A stretch of 64,000 nucleotides of DNA from Marchantia polymorpha subsp. ruderalis (lineage: Eukaryota; Streptophyta; Marchantiopsida; Marchantiales; Marchantiaceae). Position numbers and translations under genes: made by a program. The stretch covers positions 27,840,501-27,904,500 of the forward strand of contig AP031353.1 of the NCBI GenBank assembly GCA_037833965.1, read 5' to 3'. The notes beneath the pieces are model-generated. The model ran no database searches, had not been told where the DNA came from, and saw only the letters and a program-made list of their open reading frames with translations. The number at the start of each line of letters is the position of its first letter. Position 1 is the first letter of the stretch. This document shows, piece after piece, positions 1 through 9,558 of this stretch.

Positions 1-2340
1 AAAGTGCATCATGACTAATTGAAGTGATTGAGTTATTAATTGTGATTGCATTGAGAGACGTAGCTCGTTGAATTAAATTATCGATGATTTTCAAATCAAT
101 GAATGCCATGTTTTAGACCTGAAAATAAAATAATATTCAATTTGACTTCTATAAATTTATAGAAAAAATTGATGATTTATTCTTTATGGAAAAATGCCTC
201 TGTTACTGGTACCTTATCTTTGAAATCTCAAGTGTTTCTTTCCAGTATTAAATTACGAACTCAAGATTGATAATATCTATAGTTCATTTCTTTACCAATC
301 CTCAAAGTGCTTGTTCCAAGACGTTTCTAGTAGACACATCATCCAGATTTCAAAATGCTAAGTAATTATGTCGGATGAAAAACTAGAAGACTAAGTGAAT
401 ATAGTTCGAAAAGTAGACAATTATGATTGATATGGTATGATTTAATGTATGTGTGAGAACTTCACCATCGTTCCGCTATCCACAAATTCATGTCTTCTAT
501 GAGCCGCAACAGGCCTGCCTTCAACTGTTCATTTTATAGTGTTTCCAATGGTCAAGAAGACTCTTGTTCAAAGCCGAACCTTTTCTTCTACCAGGGAGAG
601 AGCTTCTTATAGTATTGACAACAATGTTGTCAGTAATGGTCAATCTTACTTCAAACTACACACTAACAACATACTTAAAAAGGTAGCAAGCGTAAGGGCT
701 TTTAAACGTTTGATATATCTTATTAGATACATAAATTTCAAACTAATCACTTTGTTGATTGTGATGTAGTTCAACATATATCAGTTCTCTCAATCTACGT
801 ATTCATTGTTTGCGAAAGTGTGAGTTTGAATATTTCACATACTCGTGAAACATGATGGATTCATTTACTACGATGTTTTTTTCCAAGAGTAGCATATAAC
901 TATGTAATCAGAGGATGTGGTGTTTTCATAGAGTGTGAGTATGGATTTCTTACGTTAAGTAACGTTCGGATGTCTTGCTATCGACTAAAATTAGAGCACA
1001 TCTACATTATTTTGACAAAACCAAGCTCGTGACAGGCGTGATGATGATTATCAATCAAAGAAGTAATAACATTCAAATGATGATTAATGATCTTCTCATA
1101 GGAAGCGGAGTTAGCTAGCTTTTCCAAGTATATGGATTTGTTGAAAGTCCAACTCTTTGTTATTCAATTATCGGAGTAACATGGAACTTTCAATAGACTT
1201 TGACATGTCTATCGTACTAAGCTGCTAGAAATATTGCTTTCTTTAGCTTGTTGTGTAATATATATAGACAATTTGTTCCAAAAACTTCTCTGATTGCAAG
1301 AGCTAGTGTTAAACATATACGAGCAATCATGTTAGATGATGTCAAATGTTCATGTTGTTTGCAAAATCTTTGAACTAAAAATTTTGATAAGTTCACGTTT
1401 TGGTACGTTTTTTGGATTGTGACATTAGTTAGATAAAATCTTTCACTCAGTTTTTATTCATGTGCAGCTGTATGAAATTATTCTAAACATTTGTGTTATC
1501 TACTTGGTTGCACTGTGTTTGCGAAAGAGGATATTGGTAACTTAGTTCTGTCTTTAATGGCTAGATAATGCTTGATATCATACGTGTATATATTAAAGTG
1601 AATTTTAATCAAATAAATTAAATTATTACATTTTTTGAAGATGTATCATTTCAGATTTACTACGATTCAAAATAATATTAATTCAGCAATTGAAAATTGT
1701 AATCTAAAAAAAGCAGTAAGATTTTATGTTGAAATCAATTAGCCTTAATGTATTGTATACTCAATATTATAACAGCTTCATTAATATATTTATTGAATAC
1801 TGTTACAGTTTTTTTATCTTAACCTTGGAAAGTAATCTGTAGTAAAAAACATTCAAAAACATTTGAAAGAATTATTATTTTTTAAAATTCAAATGAATGA
1901 TAAATATAAAAAAAACCTGATGTTATTTATTTTGTGCGTTTTAAGTATAATATTATATATTTTTATCACATCAAACATCAACACAGATGTGTTAGAGATG
2001 ATTTTAATTTAGATTACAATCACAATCTTTCATCCATGCACACGCTACAGCAAAAAAGCAGAAATAAAATCTATACAAATATGTCAAAACACCTTTGGAT
2101 TTTCAACAGTTCACAATCTTAACCACAAACTCCGCTTTCATTTTTCAAAACAATATGTAATACTTTCAAATTGTTCATACAAAGTCTACCTGTTAATTCC
2201 CAGGTCCACTAATTACATTATGTCCCTAACACCAATGTCGAGGTTAATTTAGGATAAGTGCTAAGTAGAATAATTGTTGAGTAGGTTGCCTATAATGAAG
2301 TCGCAAGTTGGGAGAATTAGTTAGTACCGGTTACTTAAAA
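1..2340. other. AT-rich intergenic DNA, no gene seen
   Basis: Strongly AT-rich on both strands. The open frames present are short (about 60-76 codons), have no recognisable domain and look like chance. No tRNA, LTR or long repeat was recognised by eye. Confidence 0.6.
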
Positions 2341-2900
2341 ATCACATTCCGTCAACGCGTAGATAAGGATTTGCAGAGGTGGTCAAATATACGATAATAT
2401 TTGAAGCAGGTACAAAGGGTGAGGTACTGTACCTGGGCCCCGAATGTACCTGCAGATCTCAGCCTCGCCCTTTACGGATCCAGTGCTAAGCCTGCGAACG
2501 GACGTAGATCTATTAAGCGACCGACAATGTGACATGCAATAACACATACCATACGGATATGGTGGTCGATTTAGTCCATATTTTCTATAACTTTGACTAT
2601 TGTATCTCCTAATGCAGGGAGCAGGAGTGCTGCTATATAAGAATAATATTTTTATCACATCTCCTATGAATTAAGATGTAACATCAAATAATAGCTACGT
2701 TTGTGCACATGTTCTAACTTGTGTTTGATTTAAAAATGATGATTTTTGAACTGTTAATACAGGTCATTAGCTTTTATTACTTAATAATCTGACAGCTCTA
2801 CTTTAACTTGAGCTTCTTTCAAGATAGTACAAGATTGTGTTTAGTTGGATGCTTTTTACACTGCAATAATCTAGGTGGATAGCTAGCGATATAAACATAT
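2341..2900. other. Slightly GC-richer block of unknown nature
   Basis: About 2350-2650 is visibly richer in G+C than its flanks and has an open frame of 91 codons on the minus strand. The predicted peptide is Cys-, Arg- and Ser-rich without a family I recognise. It may be a decayed insertion or a gene remnant. 2660-2900 is again AT-rich and empty. Confidence 0.3.
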
Positions 2901-3115
2901 TGATCGTGGAGTAGCTAGTTACGATAGTAGCAAGCATATTTTCTAATCACTTCATGTAATCTTATAAGTCCGAATTGATCGTGGAGTAGCTAGTTACGAT
3001 AGTAGCAAGTATATTTTCAAATCACTTCATGTAATCTTACAGGTCCGAATTGATCGTGCAGTAGCTAGTTACGATGGTAGCAAGTATATTTTCAAATCAC
3101 TTCATGTAATCTTAT
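2901..3115. repeat. 75-bp tandem repeat, three units, third split by an insertion
   Basis: Units begin at 2901, 2976 and 3051, each with TGATCGTGGAGTAGCTAGTT or a one-base variant, so the period is exactly 75 bp. The third unit breaks at 3115, and its missing tail (AAGTCCGAAT) resumes at 8500, beyond the inserted element. The two intact units show what the uninterrupted site looked like. Confidence 0.92.
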
Positions 3116-3135
3116 TGTGGTACCCCACTTTTGGC
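3116..3135 (+). repeat. Left imperfect terminal inverted repeat
   Basis: TGTGGTACCCCACTTTTGGC pairs with the reverse complement of the last 20 bases of the element at 14 of 20 positions, with 11 of the outer 14 matching. Terminal matching beyond a bare TG/CA is unusual for an LTR and suggests true inverted ends, though short ones. Confidence 0.55.
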
Positions 3136-3289
3136 AATTTTGAGGAAATTAAAACATTTTTGGAAAACTGTACCCTGGCAGCATTGTAAATAGCCTTCGG
3201 TACATCAAAACAGAGTGAATCCGGAAGATCGCGGGGATTCTCGAGGGATCTTGTAGAATCTGGGATTTGGGGTGCCGCAGCAAGCACAG

Positions 3290-4360
3290 GCACCACCCTC
3301 CCTGCGAGCTCCGCAGTTAGGATCTCTACGGCGCAAGGCGCAAAACCCGCCTTCGGAGGTTGCGGCCGCGGCTGTAGGGAAACCCCCGTAATTAGGTAAA
3401 CCCTCGGGCGCCTTGACCAAGTTAGGGTCCGGTTGGAAAGAGCTCGACGCGCTGATTCTAACGAGCCCAAGAACGCTTGGAACGGAGGAGGACTTAGGGA
3501 GTTATCGCTACTGGAAGAAACGGAGGCGGTCGCCTACGGCGGAAGGAGTTCGCCACCGGCGCGAATTCCGCCTACGCGGAAGGGGGATTCAAGTTTTGTC
3601 CTATGCGCGGACGAAGGCGTTCGCCTGTGCACAGGCGAAGTAGGGTTAGGGAAGGCGCGGAGTCCGCCTACGCACAGGCGTTCGCCTGTGCACAGGCACT
3701 TCGGCGTCGGCGGGAAATCCGCCTTGGGCCCTAGAAATGCGCCTTGTGAGGTAGAAAGTGTACGGCGCCTTCCGCGCCAGCGCAGCGCAGCGTACGTCGG
3801 AAGAGCCGCCAGAGTAATCCAATAGGTACGGACCGTGCGGACGGCACGGGTGGATGCGCTCTTGGACGGACGGAGTGGCGGCGGCGGAAGCGCCGACGGA
3901 GAGACAAGGAACGGACAGACTGGACGGAGACGGCTGACCACGGTCAACGCCTTCCGCGCCAGCGCAGCGCCGCGGATGGAGTTCGCCTGCGCACAGGCGA
4001 ACGCCTGTGCACAGGAGGATGTTCAAGTTCCGCGCCGGCGGAGAATCCGCCGAAGCCCCTGCCTGCGCACAGGCAGGAGTTGAATTTTTGTCCGACATGC
4101 GGACGCACGCGTCAAGGCAGAAGGAGATTGGCCGAAGGGCGGTACGAACAAGTGTACCGCGCAAGGCGGAAAACTCGCCTTCGGCGCTACGCCCCCATGT
4201 CCGCAGGGTGACACGCTCGCGGAGTTCAAATCCGCCAATTCGAGCGTGAGAGTTTAATCGACGACGGCGGAGCGTGAAGCCGCGCGTGAGAGCGAAGACC
4301 GTTCCAGCGTACAGCCGGCGCGGCCATCAAGTGAGACGTTCTTCACGACCAAGAGACGAC
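3290..4360. repeat. Palindrome-rich leader of the 5.4-kb element
   Basis: This GC-rich stretch is packed with short inverted repeats of two kinds. One is GCCTGTGCACAGGC and one-base variants, at 3623, 3684, near 3984, near 4001 and near 4064. The other is the CGCCTTCGGCG or CGCCTACGGCG type. Many open frames on both strands cross it because stop codons are rare at this base composition. I do not call any of them a gene. Dense subterminal repeats are typical of DNA transposons. Confidence 0.65.
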
Positions 4361-4361
4361 C

Positions 4362-6515
4362 ATGACCTTCGACCGGGCGGCGGAGAGCGTCCCATTCTTG
4401 AATTCGCGATTCCAATCTCTTGTGCGCGCTGCGCGCATCCATCTGCTGGCTGCGGACCATTCTCGTCGTCGTCGCACAGGAGATTTCTTGTTGATTGAGG
4501 GAGAAGTGAGTGCGCGTGATTTGGAATTGAGAGCGATTAGAGTTTGCCGAGAGAGAAAGAAACGCGGACAGTGCGGAAGTAGAATGAGCGGACGAGCGAA
4601 CCCCAGGAACGCAATGACGAGACCGAGCAGATTGCGGATGGTGCCACTTCGCCTGCCGCAGAACGGGCTGCGCGCTTTCGAGGAGCGCTTAATAGCAAGA
4701 AAGCTCGATTTCTTGCTATGGGGATGGAATTACATCTGCGCGAATATGGTGCGCGAGTGGCTAGAGCCACAGGGACCACCCTCGCGCGGATTGCGTCCGC
4801 ATGTTGACCGGTGGACAGTCCAAGATTGGGCGCAGGCGTTGGGAAGATGTGCTGGCATGCCAGGGCTTCTCCTTTTCGACAGCGAGAGCATCAAGGTGAC
4901 CAAGCAAGAAGAGGCGCAATTTGTGGAGCTGTTCAAGACCGGGAGGTCTACCAAGAATGGGTACAGGACCCGTGATTACAAAGATCGATTTCGCCGGACT
5001 TTGTCCGCAGCGCTGATGCAATTACTGCAGCCGCACCGTGCCTGCTACATCACATTGTGGCAGGTCTCTTTTGTGGAGTGCGTCATCGAGGGAACTCCAA
5101 TTCACTGGGCGAGCATCCTGCACAGGGTGATGCGACAGCACGCGTTTGAGGAGAAGGGGGGAACTCTAAACCATCTTTCTCCTTTCCTCATCAATTTTTA
5201 TCGACAGCGGAATTGTTTGACAGCGGCAGAGCTTGAACATTTTCCGCCATTGTCCATCGACCATCCCGGGAAGTATGTGCGGGAGAACGAGGTCGATACT
5301 GACGCAGAGGAGTCACCGACTTCTACCCCATCGAGACGGAGAGACGAAGGGAGACACACCCCTGCAGCGCGAGTGCCGCGGAAGCGGCGATGGAGGGAAG
5401 AGTCCGAAGAGGAGCAGCATCAAGAACCCTCTGCTCCCATTCGACCGCGGCCGCTGTGCGAGCCATACAGCCGGCCGAAGCAGAAGGCACGCAGACTGGT
5501 GTTGCCAGCTGACAGTGCAGACACGGCGACGATTGCGACGGAGATAGGAAGTGCGTCGCCAGAGAGGCGAGAGGAAGCGCGGACGACCGCAGGAGCGACG
5601 GGCCACGCTGCAACCTCGTCGGGAGAGAGGCCGCCTACGGGCCAAGGGCCTCCGGAGTTACCACGTGCGATGCGGACAGATGTTCCGTTTGCGCACAGGC
5701 GAACCTCCGCGGACGGACGAGCCTCCGCGGACCGGCAAACACAAGTGGACGTGGATCTACGCTTACGCGTGGGAAGGAGCAGTCCGCCTGTGCACAGGCG
5801 CTCGCCTGTGCACAGGTCACCTGTGCACAGAACACCTCCACACGTGCCGCCTGTGCACAGGCAAGAATCACCCCCGTTCCAACGTAGGAAGGGGAAGGAG
5901 CCGGCGGAAGAACCGCCTACGAGACACCGGCCCTCGGGGCCAGACCCTCCGGCGCACCACGCGCCGCAATTCGCGCCTTCGGCGCCAGGGCCTTCGAGCC
6001 GAGGAGATACGAGCAGAGAGCGTGCGGAGGCCGCACCATCGGCGGGAAGTCCGCCGATAGATGCGCCTTCGGCGGTAGGGCCTATAGGCCAAGGAACATC
6101 GGGCGTGCGGCCCCCGGCCATGTCGCCTTCGGCGATAGATGTCCGCGGCGCTACGCCTGCGGCGGACAAGGCGCCGGCACATGCGCCTGCGCACGGGCCG
6201 GGCACAGCCCCCACGGACCGATCAAGGGAGCAGCAGACGGAGGAGCGGAGTGACTGTCAGCGGGATGAAATCTCGATGCGCGATGCGCAATCCAACCCCG
6301 CGCAGCCACCCTCCGGCGACGGACGACAGAGGCAGAGAGGATGCGGTAGACCATCAACAAGCGAGAGACGGGGATGCCGCACGGATACATTCGCCTTCCG
6401 CCTTAGACATTTTGGCGACGAGCAGCGAGGCTGCAGCCGTGCCTTCGCAGGCAGCACACGTCGAGGACGTGCAGCCCCACTCGGGGCAGTCGCCGACGCA
6501 ATCAATGGCGACTGA
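4362..6515 (+). CDS. Element ORF1: plant transposon-associated protein, structured head and repeat-filled tail
   Basis: An open frame of 717 codons; the true start may be the ATG at 4362 or a later one near 4584. Residues about 100-300 look like a folded domain with Trp-, Leu- and Cys-rich helices, including RWTVQDWAQALGRCAG, LWQVSFVECVIEGTPIHWA and LSPFLINFYRQRNCLTA. The spacing of a Leu-Pro segment, an Ile/Gly/Ile segment and a following FP-L-I segment reminds me of the putative plant transposon protein domain (Transposase_32, PF20167), which in seed plants also heads a Pro-rich tail and a coiled coil. That is resemblance from memory, not a database match. From about residue 310 the protein is low-complexity (Ser, Pro, Arg, Thr, Ala), partly made of translated palindromes such as PVHRRSPVHR. 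No catalytic motif was seen. Function unknown. Confidence 0.55.
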   Translation: MTFDRAAESVPFLNSRFQSLVRAARIHLLAADHSRRRRTGDFLLIEGEVSARDLELRAIRVCRERKKRGQCGSRMSGRANPRNAMTRPSRLRMVPLRLPQNGLRAFEERLIARKLDFLLWGWNYICANMVREWLEPQGPPSRGLRPHVDRWTVQDWAQALGRCAGMPGLLLFDSESIKVTKQEEAQFVELFKTGRSTKNGYRTRDYKDRFRRTLSAALMQLLQPHRACYITLWQVSFVECVIEGTPIHWASILHRVMRQHAFEEKGGTLNHLSPFLINFYRQRNCLTAAELEHFPPLSIDHPGKYVRENEVDTDAEESPTSTPSRRRDEGRHTPAARVPRKRRWREESEEEQHQEPSAPIRPRPLCEPYSRPKQKARRLVLPADSADTATIATEIGSASPERREEARTTAGATGHAATSSGERPPTGQGPPELPRAMRTDVPFAHRRTSADGRASADRQTQVDVDLRLRVGRSSPPVHRRSPVHRSPVHRTPPHVPPVHRQESPPFQRRKGKEPAEEPPTRHRPSGPDPPAHHAPQFAPSAPGPSSRGDTSRERAEAAPSAGSPPIDAPSAVGPIGQGTSGVRPPAMSPSAIDVRGATPAADKAPAHAPAHGPGTAPTDRSREQQTEERSDCQRDEISMRDAQSNPAQPPSGDGRQRQRGCGRPSTSERRGCRTDTFAFRLRHFGDEQRGCSRAFAGSTRRGRAAPLGAVADAINGD
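5786..5862. repeat. Cluster of four GCCTGTGCACAGGC palindromes inside ORF1
   Basis: Full or near-full copies lie at 5786-5799, 5803-5815, 5819-5830 and 5849-5862. They keep ORF1 open and add repeated Pro-Val-His-Arg tetrapeptides. The same palindrome occurs in the noncoding leader, so it is selected or spread as DNA, not as protein. Confidence 0.85.
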
Positions 6516-7485
6516 AATTCTCCACTCGGATGATGACGACGGAGGCTCCACGGAAGAAATGTCAGGAGCAGAAGACACCGAGGAGGAGGAGGAGGAAATT
6601 GTTGGAGCGCCGGCGGCGGCGCTCTCTGAGCAGGTGATTCCGTTGCTGCGGTACTTGGATCGCAAGGTCGATAAATACGCCGACCCACTCCAGCCGGGAT
6701 CTTACATCGAGTTAGTGCGCAGGCGGACTCGCACTAAAGTCCACACCAGCAAGCTATTAGCTAGAGTGGACCAGGAGTTGAGGGACTTGAAGGAGAAGCA
6801 TGAGTGCTTGTGGGGACAGTACAAGCTTAATCAGAAATTCTACAAGCACTCCGAGAAGATGAAGGATGAGAAACTGGGCGAGCTCACCAAGGAGCAGGTG
6901 AAGGTCAAGGAGGCACTCAACTCTGAGCAGGCCCAGAATCGGATTTTGTCAGAGGAGCTCGTGCGACAGACGCGGTTGTTGGAACAATGTCAGCTCGCAC
7001 GGCAGGCGGATGAAGAATTAATCCGCAGTTTACAGTCAGAGTGTGGCGAATTGAGAGCGCAACGTGCCGAAGCCGAATCGCAATTAGTGACGATTGAAGA
7101 GGATCGTAGGAAGGAGGCGGATCGCACGAAGGTGGAGACGGCGAGGCGAGTCGCCCACTGTCTCAAGGGCTACGCCCACTGGGAAGTAAAGGCGCAGGAG
7201 AAACTCACACTGCGTGAGTTTGAATTGCGCGCAGCCGGGTTGTTGTCAGGCGACAGTAGGAGTCGGCGGAAGGTAGCGAAGAAGCTCGAGGCCTTTCTGT
7301 CGAAGGCACAGGATACCATGTCCGCCCTCGAGGGGGAGGTGTCCGCGACGTTGCAGCGGTTGGGACTGCGTAGTCGAGCGGAAGAGTGGCAGGGTAGGGA
7401 GTTAGTGCGCGGCAGTCGGCCGCGCAGGAGACGTAGTACAGGTTCCGCGGAGTGTAGTGTAGCGTGGTTCCGTGCAGGCGTGTAG
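6139..7485 (+). CDS. Element ORF2: coiled-coil protein
   Basis: An open frame of 448 codons in a different frame from ORF1, overlapping its last 377 bp. The first ~120 residues lie over the low-complexity part of ORF1 and may not be used. Convincing protein starts near 6510 with an acidic Asp/Glu run, then EQVIPLLRYLDRKVDKYADP, a long heptad-rich coiled coil (about residues 200-350) and a basic tail. No enzymatic motif was seen. A folded head, low-complexity linker and coiled-coil end is the usual order in the plant transposon-associated proteins mentioned for ORF1, so the two frames may be parts of one spliced product. The sequence alone does not settle this. Confidence 0.5.
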   Translation: MSAALRLRRTRRRHMRLRTGRAQPPRTDQGSSRRRSGVTVSGMKSRCAMRNPTPRSHPPATDDRGREDAVDHQQARDGDAARIHSPSALDILATSSEAAAVPSQAAHVEDVQPHSGQSPTQSMATEILHSDDDDGGSTEEMSGAEDTEEEEEEIVGAPAAALSEQVIPLLRYLDRKVDKYADPLQPGSYIELVRRRTRTKVHTSKLLARVDQELRDLKEKHECLWGQYKLNQKFYKHSEKMKDEKLGELTKEQVKVKEALNSEQAQNRILSEELVRQTRLLEQCQLARQADEELIRSLQSECGELRAQRAEAESQLVTIEEDRRKEADRTKVETARRVAHCLKGYAHWEVKAQEKLTLREFELRAAGLLSGDSRSRRKVAKKLEAFLSKAQDTMSALEGEVSATLQRLGLRSRAEEWQGRELVRGSRPRRRRSTGSAECSVAWFRAGV

Positions 7486-7521
7486 CGTAGTGCAGTGTAG
7501 TGCTAGGTAGGACTTAGAAGG

Positions 7522-7530
7522 TATAAAATA
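7522..7530 (+). promoter_or_regulatory. TATA-like box near the right end of the 5.4-kb element
   Basis: GGTATAAAATAG stands 30-40 bp after the end of ORF2 and about 970 bp before the right end, pointing toward the right flank. A promoter-like box this close to the 3' end resembles the U3/R arrangement of an LTR, yet no matching left copy exists. It could equally drive outward or readthrough transcription, or be chance. Confidence 0.35.
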
Positions 7531-7897
7531 GTTCCAGGCGTTTTGCCTGGGGTTCTTTCCCATCAGAAGTGCAGATCAGGAACCCATTTCCTTTGCGTGT
7601 TTGTGTCCTTGAGTTCTGTCACCACGCACGAGGAGTTACAACTTAGCGTTCCGCATTTTGTAGCTGAAGGCCTTCGGCCGAATGTTCAGAGCTAGTACAT
7701 TGGTTAGAGACTTGAGTAGTTCGGATCTGCGCCTGCGGGTGACTGCCGATGCTCAGAGCCAGTGACTAGTTAGATACTTGAACAGTTTCGCCCCTACACC
7801 TTCGAGTGTTCCTTTCTGATTGTACTCCTTGGGATTTTTCCCCTGAATGCCAAAGTGAAGTTTTGCTACTTCGTGTAAGCCTTGGTTGTAAATTCAG

Positions 7898-7989
7898 GTT
7901 ACGCTGCAGCAGGTGCCTTGAGGGTAACCCCTGTAGTATTTCTGGGAATGACAAGTGCCTGAGAATTCAAACTCTTCAATAGACTGTTG
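7898..7989 (+). repeat. Internal direct repeat, copy A
   Basis: Starts GTTACGCTGC and contains GTAGTATTTCTGGGAATGAC followed by GCCTGAGAATTCAAACTC. A diverged second copy lies at 8295-8398. Together they show duplication inside the noncoding tail of the element. Confidence 0.75.
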
Positions 7990-8294
7990 TTGTGTTACTG
8001 GAATGTTTCTCAGTGAGTCCTTCAGTGCGGACCTGTGTTCTCTGCGCGTTTTGTGAGTTGAGAGTGTTGTTCACCGCGTAGGAGTGACTTCGATCCGAAG
8101 TAGGCAGTCCAAACCGGGTTTCCTACACTAGCAGCAAGCTAGTGGAAGTGTTGTAAAAGCCGGAGTTGGAAGTCACTGCCCGCAGCTTTGCCGAGTGTGC
8201 TCGCGAGAGACTTTCCCCCTGAAATCTTGAAGTAGAGGTCCTAACGGATCTCTGGGTTGTGTTTCTGTAGTTTCAGGTGTGTGTGTGTGTGTGT

Positions 8295-8398
8295 GTTACG
8301 CTGCACTGTGCGACCTCCGAGTGCGCTCCGAGTGGACACTTGCAGTATTTCTGGGAGTGACAGTCGCCTGAGAATTCAAACTCCTCAATAGTCTGTTA
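8295..8398 (+). repeat. Internal direct repeat, copy B, preceded by a (GT)n tract
   Basis: Diverged copy of 7898-7989 with GCAGTATTTCTGGGAGTGAC and GCCTGAGAATTCAAACTC. A GT dinucleotide run (about 8279-8296) leads straight into it, so slippage or unequal exchange may have formed the duplication. Confidence 0.72.
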
Positions 8399-8474
8399 AA
8401 ACGTGACACTTTGTACCCTGTGTGTTCCTCTGTACCTGTGGGTTCGACCTTTCTACCACTATATTGCAGTTTTA

Positions 8475-8494
8475 GCCTTTAGTGGGTTATTACA
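8475..8494 (-). repeat. Right imperfect terminal inverted repeat
   Basis: GCCTTTAGTGGGTTATTACA is the partner of the left end at 3116-3135 and is followed directly by the duplicated CTTAT. Confidence 0.55.
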
Positions 8495-8509
8495 CTTATA
8501 AGTCCGAAT

Positions 8510-8936
8510 CCGCAAGGCGAATATTTGGATTACCTTGATCCCTTTGCACCTATCACATTATTGTCCATCATCTCAACTTCACATGTCTCATGGAAACATA
8601 TGGTTTGGTATCGTATGGTACGCACGGATGCAAATTAAATAACTTTCTCCATGTTTCCTACTTACGAAGTCTTAATTTGCACAGTGCAATATGATCTGAG
8701 AATGTTTCAGAACCGAAGAGAAAGGTAACTCTCTTGTATGAAAGAAAAATTGGAATACAAATAAATCTTGAATGTAAATTTGGTAGCATAGCTGCAAGTG
8801 GGAAGATGATGAACTAGGAAATGTTTCACACAAATCTCGATCATGTATGTTCCACAAGCATTGCAGACATCAAAACACTTTTTTACAATCCACTTAAGAG
8901 CACATGGGCAATCAGAACTGGCATTAGAAATAATTG
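8510..8936. other. Intergenic, no gene seen
   Basis: Ordinary AT-rich sequence between the mobile element and a strong hairpin. Only short chance open frames are present. Confidence 0.5.
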
Positions 8937-9010
8937 CAGCAGGAGGTACTAAGGCGCGTCCTTAAACAGCCGGAAGACTGTTTAAGGACGCGCCTTAGTA
9001 CCTCCTGCTG
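8937..9010. repeat. Perfect 33-bp inverted repeat with 8-base loop
   Basis: The left arm 8937-8969 and right arm 8978-9010 are exact reverse complements; the loop is CCGGAAGA. The arms read inward from CAGCAGGAGGTACTAAGGCG. If transcribed, this would give an uninterrupted 33-bp duplex, longer and cleaner than a usual plant microRNA stem. It lies about 550 bp downstream of the SWEET stop codon. 9011-9558 holds no visible gene and may include the SWEET 3' UTR. Confidence 0.9.
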
Positions 9011-9558
9011 TTAAGTAGAAAAGACTCTCTTGCTATGAGAAGCTTTGAACCTCTTTTGAACTCAGTACCACACAGTAACCAAGAGCAAAGATGCACACAA
9101 GAGAGCGTATTTTCTACGACAATTCAAATTCCATTGATATCAAGGTATACAATAAATTAATTCAATATGAGAGTATGAGTGGAAAATTTGGTATTTTATT
9201 GCCAACCAATGAACAGTCTCTTCGCAATTTGGCGGTATAATCTCTTTGCAGAGAGGCATTGAAGAGATCAAAAACACAAAAGCCTTTCCTGCAAAGCATT
9301 ACTAAGACTCCGACAACTTTCTCTGTACTCGTCTTCACTCTAATCCTGACAATAAGAACGCTCTGCAAAGATTACCGAACTAAACTAATCTCAACGTCTC
9401 ACTTCACTGTTGCGGATTCTGCAGATTGAATCCTTATTAGCTGACACGGTATGTGAGTATCGAAGAAGCGGGATGAAAACGAGATGATATTTAACAAGCC
9501 TGAACAAAACAAGACGAGCTGTACAACCAGTACCCGGGAACCAATGTTCCAGCTACTG

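Larger units (their letters stand above)
3116..8494 (+). mobile_element. GC-rich 5.4-kb mobile element of unassigned class
   Basis: The element begins TGTGGTACCCCACT and ends AGTGGGTTATTACA. It is bounded by a 5-bp duplication CTTAT (3111-3115 and 8495-8499) that occurs once in the intact neighbouring tandem unit, so both ends are fixed. It is much richer in G+C than its surroundings. No direct LTR pair is visible: neither the first nor the last kilobase is found again at the other end. It contains about 1.2 kb of palindrome-rich leader, two long overlapping open frames, and a 1-kb tail with a TATA-like box. No transposase, reverse transcriptase or integrase motif was seen, so it is probably non-autonomous. 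TG...CA ends with a 5-bp duplication fit LTR-type integration; the imperfect inverted ends would also fit a DNA transposon. I cannot decide between them. Confidence 0.82.

Noticed and set aside
2901-3115. Array considered as a CRISPR-like structure
   Set aside because: Units are contiguous 75-bp tandem copies without unique spacers, in a plant nuclear context.
3100-6700. Many long overlapping open frames on both strands in the GC-rich element, including one of 264 codons on the minus strand
   Set aside because: They follow from low stop-codon density in GC-rich palindromic DNA; peptides are Arg/Ala/Cys repeats that mirror the palindromes. Only ORF1 and ORF2 contain non-repetitive, protein-like stretches.
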